Source: CAIXZV01 sp037446495
Lineage (GTDB): Bacteria > Chloroflexota > Limnocylindria > Limnocylindrales > CSP1-4
DNA: 64,000 nt
Assembly: GCA_037446495.1 (NCBI GenBank)
Contig: JBBIIL010000003.1
Span: 1 to 64,000 of the forward strand
Reading direction: 5' to 3'
Shown here: one piece after another, positions 33,556 to 41,837 of the stretch
Layout: each line of letters opens with the position of its first letter
Numbering within the stretch: the stretch's first letter is position 1
Notes under the pieces: model-generated
What the model was told of the DNA's origin: nothing
The model's input: only the letters and a program-made list of their open reading frames with translations
Databases searched by the model: none
Made by a program: the position numbers and the translations under genes

Positions 33556-34767
33556 CTACGTTCGTACCTGCCCGCCCGGGTGGAGGCGATCGGGCGAGAG
33601 CGCCCAGGAGAGCGGGAGCATCGACACCGCAAGCCCAAGCAGCAGCCACAGGCTGACTAGGAAGGACCCCGTCGCATCGCGGACTGCGCCGAGCGCGAAC
33701 GGTGCCGCGGACGCGATCAGGTAGCCCACCAGGAGCATTAGGGCCGACGCCCCGCCTGCACCGTGCGCGTCGGGCGCGACGTCGGTCGGGAGCGTCAGGA
33801 CCATCGTGAACATCAGGCCCAGACCGGAGCCGAGGACCACCACCCAGAGCCATGCGAAGCCGGGCACCAGCACCACCCCGCCGATCCCCACCGCCGCCGA
33901 GCCTGCCGCTACGGCCAGCAGCTGGCGGCGCTCAGCGCCTCGCCGCGATGCCAGGGGTGCCACGACGATCGACGCGAGGCCCGCCAGACTCGAGACCGAC
34001 AGCAGGGCCGCGGCGGCCGCCGGATCCCAGCCGCGCTCCACGTAGAAGCTGGGCAGCCAGGCGTTGACGCCATAGAAGACGGCCGACTGGAGGCCGAACA
34101 GGAGGCCCAGCGCCCAGACGATCGGTCGGCGCACGGGAATGTGTAGGCGCCCAACACCCATGGGGCTCGCGCGGCGGGCACCATGCCCGGCCCGCGCCGT
34201 GAGGGCGAGCCAGGCCACCACGCCCAGTGCGGACAGCGCCGACACGAGTCCAAGCGACACCCGCCAGCCTCCCAGTGCCATCGCTGCCGGCACGACGAGG
34301 CCCGCCGTGATGGCCTGGCCGAGCGTGGTCCCGCCGGCATACGCCGCCGTGCCGGCGACGCGGTGGTGCGGCAGCGCGCCTCGGACGAACATCGCCAGCA
34401 TCGGCCCGGCGGTGGCTGTGGCGACACCGATGACCAGCGTGAGGACGAGGATCGCGGGCTCCCCGGGCACCAGGGCCCGCACAAGGCCGGCCAGGGCCAC
34501 CGCGCCGGCCGCGAGCGTGATCGCCGGACGGACGCCCAGCCGCCCCGCCAGCACCGGGCCAGCAGGGGCGAAGAGGCCCATGCACAGGATCGGGATGGTG
34601 GTGAGGAGCCCGACGAACGCGTGGCTGACGCCCAGGTCGTCGATGATCCGGCCCGACAGTGGCCCGATCCCCGCCAGCTGCGGCCGCAGGGCGAGCGACA
34701 CCAGAACGAGCCCCGCCAGCACGCCGACCGGTGCGGCGCCATCCGGGGCTCGTCGATGGTCGGGCAC
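33556..34767 (-). CDS. MFS transporter, CynX/NimT-like
   Basis: The 403-residue protein has twelve predicted membrane segments and the layout of the CynX/NimT (cyanate or nitroimidazole-type) major facilitator subfamily: GVLAGLVLVSLALRPQLAGIGPLSG at the start, then LLTTIPILCMGLFAPAGPVL and RLGVRPAITLAAG. The second half opens at RPIVWALGLLFGLQSAVFYGVNAWLPS. The substrate is unknown. The GTG start at 34767 lies 6 bases after a CATCCT box on the minus strand, consistent with leaderless expression. The gene is divergent from a small protein gene at 34848. Confidence 0.88.
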   Translation of the reverse strand: MPDHRRAPDGAAPVGVLAGLVLVSLALRPQLAGIGPLSGRIIDDLGVSHAFVGLLTTIPILCMGLFAPAGPVLAGRLGVRPAITLAAGAVALAGLVRALVPGEPAILVLTLVIGVATATAGPMLAMFVRGALPHHRVAGTAAYAGGTTLGQAITAGLVVPAAMALGGWRVSLGLVSALSALGVVAWLALTARAGHGARRASPMGVGRLHIPVRRPIVWALGLLFGLQSAVFYGVNAWLPSFYVERGWDPAAAAALLSVSSLAGLASIVVAPLASRRGAERRQLLAVAAGSAAVGIGGVVLVPGFAWLWVVVLGSGLGLMFTMVLTLPTDVAPDAHGAGGASALMLLVGYLIASAAPFALGAVRDATGSFLVSLWLLLGLAVSMLPLSWALSPDRLHPGGQVRT

Positions 34768-34773
34768 GCGGCA

Positions 34774-34779
34774 AGGATG
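34774..34779 (-). promoter_or_regulatory. -10-like box of the MFS gene, leaderless type
   Basis: On the minus strand CATCCT (34779-34774) ends 6 bases before the GTG at 34767. It fits xANNNT but deviates at the first base. Confidence 0.35.
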
Positions 34780-34812
34780 CCAGAGGTCGCTTCGTGCGCG
34801 CCGCCACGCCCC

Positions 34813-34841
34813 TTGACGACCCTCCCCTGTGGAGCGAGCAT
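34813..34841 (+). promoter_or_regulatory. Promoter of the 66-residue gene, leaderless type
   Basis: TTGACG (34813-34818) and GAGCAT (34836-34841) are 17 bases apart, and the -10 box ends 6 bases before the GTG at 34848. Confidence 0.45.
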
Positions 34842-34847
34842 CGCGCC

Positions 34848-35048
34848 GTGGACGACGACGACGATCTCGACCCGCGCGAGGCTGCCCGCGTCCGGCGCCG
34901 CGACCACGACGCCGACGCCGAGCGACGCGACCTCCTGCGCCCCGGCATGGGCAAGGTGTTCAAGCAGATCACGGACACCTGGGAGCGCGAGGCCACCCGG
35001 CCGCCGAAGCCCTCGCCCGGCTCGCGGGCGAAGGATCAGGACCTCTAG
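34848..35048 (+). CDS. Small charged protein (66 aa), function unknown
   Basis: The frame starts at a GTG and encodes an acidic opening (DDDDDLDPREAARVRRRDHD) followed by RDLLRPGMGKVFKQITDTWE and a Lys/Pro tail. The middle looks like one amphipathic helix. Support comes from codon bias and from the TTGACG/GAGCAT promoter whose -10 box ends 6 bases upstream. No family is recognised. It lies between two MFS transporter genes. Confidence 0.5.
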   Translation: MDDDDDLDPREAARVRRRDHDADAERRDLLRPGMGKVFKQITDTWEREATRPPKPSPGSRAKDQDL

Positions 35049-35104
35049 GGCTCCAACAGGCCCGTCCGCAGGGACACCGTTCCGCACGGGCGGGCCGCCT
35101 CTGG

Positions 35105-35110
35105 TAGCGT
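35105..35110 (+). promoter_or_regulatory. -10 box, leaderless type
   Basis: TAGCGT ends 6 bases before the GTG start at 35117 of the second MFS gene. Confidence 0.45.
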
Positions 35111-35116
35111 CGCAGC

Positions 35117-36349
35117 GTGCACCCCGCCGAGCTCCAGACCTCGTACAGCGCTGTCTTCCGCATCCCCTCGATGGGCAGGATCCTGCTCGGGATGGTCGTC
35201 AGCCGGGTCGCTGCGGGCATGCTGGGCGTGGCGCTGGTGCTGTTCACGCTCGAGCGGTTCAAGTCACCGGAGCTCGCCGGCCTGGTCACGTTCACGAGCG
35301 TCACGCCGGGCCTGATCGTCGGGCCGATCGCCGGTGCACTGCTCGACCGCCACGGCCGCGCGCGCCTGATCATCGTGGACCAGAGCGCGGCGTTCGTGTC
35401 GCTGCTCGCGATCGCCGTCCTGGCCATGACCGACGCCCTCACGCCCGCCCTCCTGGTCGCGATCACGGCCGTCGCCGGCCTGACGCACCCGCTCTCGAAC
35501 GTGGGCCTGCGGACGCTGTTCCCGCTCATCGTCCCGCGCCGCCTCTGGGAGCGAGTCAACGCGCTCGACTCCAACGGCTACGTCGTGGCGACGCTCATCG
35601 GCCCCCCTGCCGCGGGCGTGCTCGTCGAGACGCTCGGCGGCCCGCCAGCGCTCCTCATCATCGCCTCGCTGTATGCGGTCGCCGCCGTCGTCATCGTCGG
35701 CGTCAAGGATCCACCGGGCTCCACCTCGGCCGAGGGCCGGATCCTCCGCAATGCCTGGGACGGCCTGCGCTACACCGCCCACAACAAGACGCTGCTCGGC
35801 ATCGGCATCGGGCTCGCCGTGCTGAACGTCGGCGGCGGCATCCTGTCGATCGTGCTGCCCGTCATCCTCCTCGACCATCTCCACCTCGGCGGGGCCGTGG
35901 TGGGCGGCGTGTGGGCGGTCATGGGCGTCACCGGCGGGATCGGTGCGCTGCTGGCCGGGCGCTTGCGGATCAGCGGCATGGAGAAGCAGATCCTGGTCTT
36001 CGGGATGGCCGGCTACGCCGCGACGGGCCTGCTGGTGCTCGCCTCCCCAACCCTCGCGGTGATCCTGCTGACGGTCGCCCTGCAGGGGCTCGTCAACGGG
36101 CCGATGGACGTGGCGATGTTCACGCTCCGCCAGCGCCGGACCGACCCCGCCTGGCTCGGGCGGGCGTTCGCGGTGTCGATGTCGCTCAACTTCCTCGGCT
36201 ATCCCATCGGAGCGGCGGTCGGCGGACAACTGGTCGGCATCAGCTCGGCTGTCGCCATCGGCGTCGCCATCACCGTGACGGCCGTGTCAGCGGTCCTCGC
36301 GTGGTGGTTCATCCCGCGCAACGCGCCGACGTTCGACGCGGGGGGCTGA
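35117..36349 (+). CDS. MFS transporter
   Basis: The 410-residue protein has twelve membrane segments with a charged central loop (GVKDPPGSTSAEGRILRNAWDGLR). The loop after segment two contains DRHGRARLIIVDQS, a variant of the MFS motif A. The overall pattern resembles the enterobactin-exporter-like/DHA3 branch of the superfamily (SRVAAGMLGVALVLFTLERF, NGPMDVAMFTLRQRRTDPAWLGRAFA). Substrate is unknown. It starts with GTG at 35117, 6 bases after TAGCGT, and ends 24 bases from the convergent DUF952 gene. Confidence 0.88.
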   Translation: MHPAELQTSYSAVFRIPSMGRILLGMVVSRVAAGMLGVALVLFTLERFKSPELAGLVTFTSVTPGLIVGPIAGALLDRHGRARLIIVDQSAAFVSLLAIAVLAMTDALTPALLVAITAVAGLTHPLSNVGLRTLFPLIVPRRLWERVNALDSNGYVVATLIGPPAAGVLVETLGGPPALLIIASLYAVAAVVIVGVKDPPGSTSAEGRILRNAWDGLRYTAHNKTLLGIGIGLAVLNVGGGILSIVLPVILLDHLHLGGAVVGGVWAVMGVTGGIGALLAGRLRISGMEKQILVFGMAGYAATGLLVLASPTLAVILLTVALQGLVNGPMDVAMFTLRQRRTDPAWLGRAFAVSMSLNFLGYPIGAAVGGQLVGISSAVAIGVAITVTAVSAVLAWWFIPRNAPTFDAGG

Positions 36350-36373
36350 GCGCACCGAACGAGCCGGACGCGC

Positions 36374-36721
36374 TTACGCCTGGGCGGCGTCGATCCCCGT
36401 GAAGGCGCCGTCCGCTTCGCGGACCATCCGGCGGACCTCGACCACCGCCAACGGGTCGATGGCCCCGTAGATGTGCGGAAACCGCTGGTCAGGGTCGTCG
36501 AAGCGCCACGAGCTCCCCGTCGCGTCGAGGTCGACGGTCAGGACGACGAACGATCGCGGGTCGTCGCGGTAGAACCGGTTGGCCGTCGCCACCATGCCGA
36601 CGTCGCCGTCGGTGCAGTGGATGAACCCCTCGTCGGGGTAGGTTGCCGGGGCGTAGAGCGTCGTGGGGTCCCGCGACGCCCAGACCTCGGCCGGCAGCAT
36701 GTGGAGGGTCAGGCGGCTCAC
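36374..36721 (-). CDS. DUF952-family protein
   Basis: The 115-residue product matches the DUF952 pattern: an early hydrophobic LTLHMLPAEVWAS, the central GFIHCTDGDVGMVATANRFY and LTVDLDATGSSWRF, and near the end FPHIYGAIDPLAVVEV. The fold is related to ADP-ribosyltransferase-like or glutathione-S-transferase-associated proteins, but its activity is not established. The GTG start at 36721 overlaps the stop of the ThDP enzyme gene (GTGA), so it is translated from the same mRNA. Confidence 0.85.
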   Translation of the reverse strand: MSRLTLHMLPAEVWASRDPTTLYAPATYPDEGFIHCTDGDVGMVATANRFYRDDPRSFVVLTVDLDATGSSWRFDDPDQRFPHIYGAIDPLAVVEVRRMVREADGAFTGIDAAQA

Positions 36722-38757
36722 GCCTCCCCATCCACCGCCGGCTCGTCCACGCTCACCCAGCGACGGTCCACGATCACGTGGATCAGCGTGGGGCCGGAGG
36801 CCGCAAGCGCAGTGCGGAGGGCGGGCTCGAAGGCTGCATCGGTGTCCACGCGCACGCCCCTCGCCCCGCAGGCGCGAGCGGCCGCAGCGAAGTCCAGCGG
36901 TCCGAGGTCGGTCCCTGGCGACGCCGGGCTGCCGCGCCGCTCCTGGTGGTCGCGGATCATCCCGTAGCGCTCGTTGTCGAACACCACCGCGACCACGTGG
37001 GCTCCCTCCCGGACGGCCGTCTCCATCTCGGCGAGCGTCATGCCCATCCCGCCGTCCCCGATCAGCGCCACGACGCGCCGCTCGTGGTGGACCACCGAGG
37101 CCGCCAGCGCGGCCGGGAAGGCATAGCCCATGGCGCCCGAGGTGGGCCCGAGGAACGTGCCCGGGCGCCGGAAGCGGAAGCCGCGGGCTGCCCAGCCGGC
37201 GAAGGCGCCGGCGTCGGTGGTGACGATGGCGTCCTCGGGCAGAAGCCGCCGCAGGTCGGCGACGGCCTTGCCCGGGTTGACGCCGGGGCCGCTCCACGGG
37301 TGGTGGTCCACGACGCTGGCAGCCTCGTAGGCTGCCCGGTCGGCGAGGTTGGAACGGTCGCGCGAGGCGACCGGCTCGGCCAGCAGCACGGCGTCCTTGA
37401 GCCTCGCCGTGGCGGCGCGCAGGAACGCACGGGCGTCCGCCCGGATCGCGAGCAGCGGCGCGGGTGCGTCGCCCACGGCCGCGGTGCGCGGCTCGACGTC
37501 GATGTGGATCCACCGCTGGCCCGGCGCCGGGAGCGTGTACCCCGCCGTGGTGGGCTCCGAGAGCCGCGAGCCGATCACCACGAGCACGTCCGCGGCCGCG
37601 ATCCGCTCGCGAACGACCTTCGGGCTGCCGAAGCCGGTCATGCCCAGGTACAGCGGGTGGTCATTGGGGATCACGTCACCGCGGCGCCAGGACGACACCA
37701 CGGGGACGTGGAGCAGCTCAGCGAGACGCACGAGGTCATTGGAGCAGCGGGCGCGCAGCACGCCGGCGCCGGCGAGGATCAGCGGGCGTTCGGCACCGGC
37801 GAGCTCGTGGAGCACGGCGCGGACGTCGGCAGCCGAAGGCGCCTCTGGGTGCGGCCGAACCACGGGCGCCCTGACGCCGTCCGGGAGCGGCAGGTCGAGC
37901 ACGTCCTCCGGCATCGCCAGGAGCGCGGGTCCGGGACGGCCGTCGAGGACCGCCCGGGTGGCCGCCTCGAGCGTGGCGGCGGCGGTTTCGGCGTCCTCGA
38001 TGCGGCCCGCCCACTTGGCCAGCCTCCCGATGGAATCGACGAGGTCCACCTCCTGGAACGCCTCGCGGCCACGCACGCTGCGGTCCACGTCGCCGACGAG
38101 GACGAACAGCGGCGTCGAGTCCGCAGTGGCGGTGTGGATGCCGATGGCGAGGTTGGCGGCGCCCACCGCACGCGTGCCGAGGCAGGCAGCCGGGCGGCCG
38201 GTGAGCTGGCCATACGCCTCGGCGGCCATGGCGGCGGCACCTTCGTGGCGCGTGGCGACGACACGGATGCCCGCAGCGTGGAACGCGTCGAGGACAGGCA
38301 GGAAGCTCTCGCCCGGGACGGTGAAGGCGAGGCGGACGCCGGCCGCGCGCAGGGTGGCGGCAATCAGCTCGGCGACCGTCGTGGGGGCCGAGGCGGCTGG
38401 CTCCGCGTCGGCCTCCGCCGCGGGCTCGGCCAACTCGGCGGCCGCGGGCTCCCCATCGGCGGCGGGGGCGTGCTCGAGCTCCGAGGCGGCCGGTGCGTCC
38501 GATCCCGCGGTTTCGGACTCGTCGTCGGCGAACAGGATGGGCACGCCAGGCTCCACCACTGCCTGAGGCGTGTCCGTCACCGGCTGCACGTCCGCCTGCG
38601 CCTCAACCTCGGCGGGCGCCGACTGCAGCGCTTCGGCACCGGCCTCGACCGGCAGCGCCTGGAGCGCTTCGGCACCGGCCTCGACCGGAATCGCCGAGCC
38701 TCCTTCAACCGACTCGGCCGGGGTCTGGTCCTCGAGCTGGCCTTCGACGTCCGACAT
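36718..38757 (-). CDS. Thiamine diphosphate-dependent enzyme, acetolactate-synthase-like, with a long acidic N-terminal extension
   Basis: Residues from about 125 onward form a full ThDP enzyme of the acetolactate synthase/benzoylformate decarboxylase class. The activating Glu lies in VVATRHEGAAAMAAEAYGQ, a central domain follows, and the cofactor motif is ALIGDGGMGMTLAEMETAV with DNERYGMIRDHQ. The first 125 residues are an Ala/Glu/Pro-rich, probably disordered extension that includes a duplicated 12-residue unit (PVEAGAEALQ). A perfect AAGGAGG precedes the ATG at 38757. No small regulatory subunit gene is nearby, so a catabolic or oxalyl/glyoxylate-type function is as likely as branched-chain amino acid synthesis. 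DUF952 follows with a 4-base overlap. Confidence 0.85.
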   Translation of the reverse strand: MSDVEGQLEDQTPAESVEGGSAIPVEAGAEALQALPVEAGAEALQSAPAEVEAQADVQPVTDTPQAVVEPGVPILFADDESETAGSDAPAASELEHAPAADGEPAAAELAEPAAEADAEPAASAPTTVAELIAATLRAAGVRLAFTVPGESFLPVLDAFHAAGIRVVATRHEGAAAMAAEAYGQLTGRPAACLGTRAVGAANLAIGIHTATADSTPLFVLVGDVDRSVRGREAFQEVDLVDSIGRLAKWAGRIEDAETAAATLEAATRAVLDGRPGPALLAMPEDVLDLPLPDGVRAPVVRPHPEAPSAADVRAVLHELAGAERPLILAGAGVLRARCSNDLVRLAELLHVPVVSSWRRGDVIPNDHPLYLGMTGFGSPKVVRERIAAADVLVVIGSRLSEPTTAGYTLPAPGQRWIHIDVEPRTAAVGDAPAPLLAIRADARAFLRAATARLKDAVLLAEPVASRDRSNLADRAAYEAASVVDHHPWSGPGVNPGKAVADLRRLLPEDAIVTTDAGAFAGWAARGFRFRRPGTFLGPTSGAMGYAFPAALAASVVHHERRVVALIGDGGMGMTLAEMETAVREGAHVVAVVFDNERYGMIRDHQERRGSPASPGTDLGPLDFAAAARACGARGVRVDTDAAFEPALRTALAASGPTLIHVIVDRRWVSVDEPAVDGEA
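38627..38698 (-). repeat. 36-bp tandem duplication in the ThDP enzyme extension
   Basis: A 36-base unit starting AGCGCTTCGGCACCGGCCTC on the plus strand occurs at 38627 and again at 38663. It encodes the repeated EAGAEALQ block of the disordered N-terminus and keeps the frame. Confidence 0.7.
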
Positions 38758-38822
38758 GTCGACCTCCTTGGGTCCGGCGGGGACGGCGGTCCGTCCGGCG
38801 CCGGGGTGTCGTGTTGTGCCGT

Positions 38823-38936
38823 CTACCGCGTGGGTACGGCGGCGCCCATTCCGTACAGCATTCCCGCGAGCAGCCCGGCGATCACCATGACCGCAACAAC
38901 GATCATCACGATCCGGGCGGACTTCGCTCCCGGCAT
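38823..38936 (-). CDS. Single-pass small membrane protein (37 aa)
   Basis: A strong ribosome binding site (AGGAGGAA) lies about 6 bases before the ATG at 38936. The 37-residue product begins MPGAKSARI, then has one membrane helix (VMIVVAVMVIAGLLAGMLYG) and a short tail. It begins 11 bases after the yajQ stop and should be cotranscribed with it. No family is recognised; short proteins of this shape often act as membrane partners, but that is inference. Confidence 0.65.
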   Translation of the reverse strand: MPGAKSARIVMIVVAVMVIAGLLAGMLYGMGAAVPTR

Positions 38937-38946
38937 CAGGTTCCTC

Positions 38947-39438
38947 CTACCGGTAGTTCTCGAACTGGAGCGGCACGGACTCGTCAAGCTCCCGCAGGCG
39001 CCCGATGACCTTCTGCAGCTCGTCCTTGCTCTTGCCCGCGACCCGGACGGCATCGCCCTGGACCCGCGGCTGGACCTTCGGGAACTCGTCCCGGATGAGC
39101 TTGACGATCTTGCGGGCCAAGTCGTCTGAGAGCCCGCGGCGCAGCTCGATCTCCTGGCGAACCTTGGTGCCGCCCGCCGGGAGCACGTCGCCCCAGTCGA
39201 AGATCTTGAGCGAGAGGTTGCGGCGGACGGCCTTGGACTCGACGAGGTCGCGGACGGCCTTGGCGTGCATGTCGCTGTCGGTCACCAGGACCAGGCGGGT
39301 CTTCTCCTGCACGAGATCGACGTGCGCGCCCTTGAGGTCGTAGCGCTGCACGACCTCGCGCCGAACCTGGTCAAGCGCGTTGCGGAGCTCCTGCTCGTCG
39401 AAGTCCGACACCACGTCGAACGAGACCTCGCCCGCCAT
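38947..39438 (-). CDS. yajQ: YajQ-family cyclic-di-GMP/nucleotide-binding protein
   Basis: YajQ proteins (DUF520) have two ferredoxin-like domains and bind nucleotides or RNA; the Xanthomonas member binds cyclic di-GMP. The 163-residue product is of normal length and shows FDVVSDFDEQELRNALDQVR, RYDLKGAHVDL, FDWGDVLPAGG, KIVKLIRDEFPKVQPRVQGD, the conserved VRVAGKSKDELQKVI and the C-terminal PLQFENYR. It starts 12 bases after the stop of the SnoaL-like gene, as part of the long minus-strand operon. Confidence 0.95.
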   Translation of the reverse strand: MAGEVSFDVVSDFDEQELRNALDQVRREVVQRYDLKGAHVDLVQEKTRLVLVTDSDMHAKAVRDLVESKAVRRNLSLKIFDWGDVLPAGGTKVRQEIELRRGLSDDLARKIVKLIRDEFPKVQPRVQGDAVRVAGKSKDELQKVIGRLRELDESVPLQFENYR

Positions 39439-39450
39439 CGGCTTCCCCTT

Positions 39451-39837
39451 CTAGTCCGCGAGGTGCTCGCGGGTCACCGTCCAGAGCCGCAGGCGCGCGA
39501 TGCGCCCGTCCTCTCCAACCTCGGCGGAGAGGAAGCCTGCCTGCCGGACCTTCGCCCCGTCGGGGCTCCGTGTCCAGCTGGCGCGCCAAGCCGCGAGGGC
39601 CGTGTCCCCCGAGACCCAGTGACGCTCGATCGCCAGCTCGTACCAGCGCTCCGCGTCCGCCGCTTCCAGCAAGTATGCCCGCAGGCCGTTGTGCCCGACG
39701 AGCGGTGCCGCGAACGGGTCCACGATGACCTCCGCGTCCGGCGTGAACAGGGCGGTCAGCTCATCGCCGTCATGGGCGGAGCGGGCGCGGACGTAGGCAT
39801 CGAGCAGGTCGCCGGCCGCCGCGTATCCCAGGGTCAT
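39451..39837 (-). CDS. SnoaL/NTF2-like domain protein
   Basis: The 128-residue protein has the cone-shaped NTF2/SnoaL fold pattern: helical LLDAYVRARSAHDGDELTAL, FTPDAEVIVDPFAAPLVGHNGL and beta strands WYELAIERHWVSGDTALAAWRASW and FLSAEVGEDGRIARLRLWTV. Family members include polyketide cyclases, isomerases and many uncharacterised small-molecule binding proteins, so a precise role cannot be given. Its ATG overlaps the stop of the Mur ligase gene (ATGA), indicating coupled translation. Confidence 0.8.
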   Translation of the reverse strand: MTLGYAAAGDLLDAYVRARSAHDGDELTALFTPDAEVIVDPFAAPLVGHNGLRAYLLEAADAERWYELAIERHWVSGDTALAAWRASWTRSPDGAKVRQAGFLSAEVGEDGRIARLRLWTVTREHLAD

Positions 39838-41348
39838 CGGGCTGCGAGGTGCAGGAGCAGGAGCTCGCCGATGCGGTACGAGCGGCCGCCGCCCATCACC
39901 AGGACAGCGTCGCCCTCGCGGACCACGGTCGCCAGCCAGTGCGCGGTGGCCTCCACCGAGCCCGGGGCTGCCACGGGGATCGCCGGGTTCCGCCTCGCAA
40001 CAGCGTCGGCCAGCCCCGCCGCCGAGGCCACGGTGGTGTCCTGGTCGCGGCCCGCCCAGATGTCGGCGATCACCACGGCGTCAGCGGCAGCCAGTGCATC
40101 CGCGAACGGTTCGAGCAGGGCAGCGGTGCGATGGAAGGTCAGGGGCTCGTACACGGCCCAGACCCGGCGCCCCGGAGCGCGCTGGCGGACCGCGGCGAGC
40201 GTCTCGCGGATGGCCGTGGGGTGGTGGCCGTAGTCGTCGTACACGACGACGCCCCTCGCCTCGCCCTTGCACTCCAGGCGGCGGCCCACGCCGGGGAACG
40301 TCTCCAGCGCAGCGATGACGTCGCGGATGTCGTGCCCGGTCGCCACACAGGCGCCGATGACGCCCAGGGCGTTGGACGCGTTGTGGCGGCCGGCGGTGGG
40401 CAGGCGGGCGTCGTGGTCTGCGGCGCCGACCACGACCCTCACCGTCGTGCCGTCCGAGTCCGCGGCAGTGATGTGGCCCGCCACGTCCGCATCGCCCGGC
40501 AGCGGGTCCAGGGCAATGCGCAGGACTCGTCCGGGCCAGTCCCCGAGGCGGCCCACGACCTCCGCCACGCCCGCGTCGCCGACATTCGCCACCAGCACGG
40601 GCCGGCGGGCGCCCGGAGCGCGACCCTCGGCAGCCCGCCGGATCCACGCCTCGAACGCGCCGATCACCGCCCGGCGGTCCGCGAACACGTCGGGATGGTC
40701 CCACTCGGCCGACGTGAGCACGATGAGGTCGGGGCGGAACGGGTCGAAGTTGCCGGCGTACTCGTCGGCCTCCACCACGAAGGCCTCCCCTGCCCCGCGC
40801 CGGGCCGTGGCCGCCACGCCGATCCCGGTGGTGGCCGCCGGCAGCAGCGCGCCGACGAACGCGCCCGGGTCCGCCCCGAGGCCCGCCAGCGTGTGCACGA
40901 GCCAGCCTGCGGTGGTGCTCTTGCCGTGCGTGCCCGCCACGCCCAGGAGGAGCCGGCCGTGGGCCGCGTCCGCGACGACCTGCTGCCAGGGCTCGAGCGC
41001 CACGCCAGCGGCCCGGGCGGCGCGGAGCTCCTCGTTGTCGGGGTCGATGGCGGTGAGCGCCTTGGTCACCCCGAGGCGGGCCGGGCGCCGCGGGCCGAGG
41101 ACATGCGCCGCGTCGTGGGCTGGTGCCACGGGCACCCCGACGGCGTCCAGCGCAGCCGCGTACTGGCTTGGGCCGCCGGGGTCGCAGCCGTCCACGTCCG
41201 CGCCAGCCCACGCCGCCAAGAGGGCCGCTGCAGAGGCCCCGGCGCCGTGCGCACCGACGATGTGGATTCGCTCGCCCGGGGCGATGGCGCGCGCTGACCG
41301 AGCGGGCGCCAGGCCGGCGCCGATCTCGGCCTTGTCCCGAACGCTCAC
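39834..41348 (-). CDS. Mur ligase family protein (MurC/Mpl-like)
   Basis: The 504-residue product has the three-domain Mur ligase plan. An N-terminal Rossmann-like domain comes first (IHIVGAHGAGASAAALLAAW). The ATP-binding domain has GVAGTHGKSTTAGWLV and EADEYAGNFDPFRPDL. The C-terminal domain has FPGVGRRLECKGEARGVVV, YDDYGHHPTAIRETL and VWAVYEPLTFHRTAALLEPF. These match MurC (UDP-MurNAc:L-alanine ligase) and the recycling ligase Mpl. It is isolated from a murein gene cluster, so either is possible. GTG 41348 overlaps the cinA stop, and its own stop overlaps the next gene. Confidence 0.88.
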   Translation of the reverse strand: MSVRDKAEIGAGLAPARSARAIAPGERIHIVGAHGAGASAAALLAAWAGADVDGCDPGGPSQYAAALDAVGVPVAPAHDAAHVLGPRRPARLGVTKALTAIDPDNEELRAARAAGVALEPWQQVVADAAHGRLLLGVAGTHGKSTTAGWLVHTLAGLGADPGAFVGALLPAATTGIGVAATARRGAGEAFVVEADEYAGNFDPFRPDLIVLTSAEWDHPDVFADRRAVIGAFEAWIRRAAEGRAPGARRPVLVANVGDAGVAEVVGRLGDWPGRVLRIALDPLPGDADVAGHITAADSDGTTVRVVVGAADHDARLPTAGRHNASNALGVIGACVATGHDIRDVIAALETFPGVGRRLECKGEARGVVVYDDYGHHPTAIRETLAAVRQRAPGRRVWAVYEPLTFHRTAALLEPFADALAAADAVVIADIWAGRDQDTTVASAAGLADAVARRNPAIPVAAPGSVEATAHWLATVVREGDAVLVMGGGRSYRIGELLLLHLAAR

Positions 41349-41836
41349 GGGTGTGCCTCTGCGGCCTCGATCAGCATCAGGAGCGCCGCCTCGGCACTCG
41401 CGCGCTTGTTGCCCTCGCGGTCGTGCGGCCACAGGAACCGCCGGACCACCGGCTCCGAACCCCCAGCGACCGCCACATAGACCAACCCCACGGGCTTCGC
41501 GTCGGTGCCGCCGTCGGGGCCGGCGACGCCGGTCACGCCCGTCCCGAGGTCTGCCCCGAGGCGGGTGCGCACGCCCTCGGCCATCGCCACGGCAACCTGA
41601 GCGGAGACCGCCCCGTGCGAGCTCAGGGCGTCCTCTGCGACGCCAAGCACGGCCCGCTTCACGTCGTCGCTGTACGCCACCACGCCGCCGCGGAGATACC
41701 CGGACGAGCCAGGCACCTCCGTGATCAGGTGGGCGACCAGGCCCCCCGTGCACGATTCCGCAGTGGCGACGGTGAGTCCCCGGGCCAGACAGGCGTCCTG
41801 GAGCCGGCGGGCGTGCCCGACCAGTCGGTCGGCCAC
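41345..41836 (-). CDS. pncC: CinA-family nicotinamide-nucleotide amidohydrolase (PncC)
   Basis: The enzyme deamidates nicotinamide mononucleotide in pyridine nucleotide recycling. The 163-residue product is the stand-alone C-terminal CinA domain. It has the signatures TVATAESCTGGLVAHLITEV, SGYLRGGVVAYSDDVKRAVLG, GADLGTGVTGVAGPDGGTDAKPVG and VYVAVAG. It lacks the N-terminal molybdopterin-like domain of long CinA. The GTG start at 41836 lies 1 base after the rodZ stop, and it overlaps the Mur gene downstream. Confidence 0.93.
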   Translation of the reverse strand: MADRLVGHARRLQDACLARGLTVATAESCTGGLVAHLITEVPGSSGYLRGGVVAYSDDVKRAVLGVAEDALSSHGAVSAQVAVAMAEGVRTRLGADLGTGVTGVAGPDGGTDAKPVGLVYVAVAGGSEPVVRRFLWPHDREGNKRASAEAALLMLIEAAEAHP

Positions 41837-41837
41837 G

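Noticed and set aside
36643..39129. Long plus-strand open frame opposite the ThDP enzyme gene
   Set aside because: Low-complexity translation (RRGR, GGRG) and complete overlap with a clear enzyme gene; a composition artefact.
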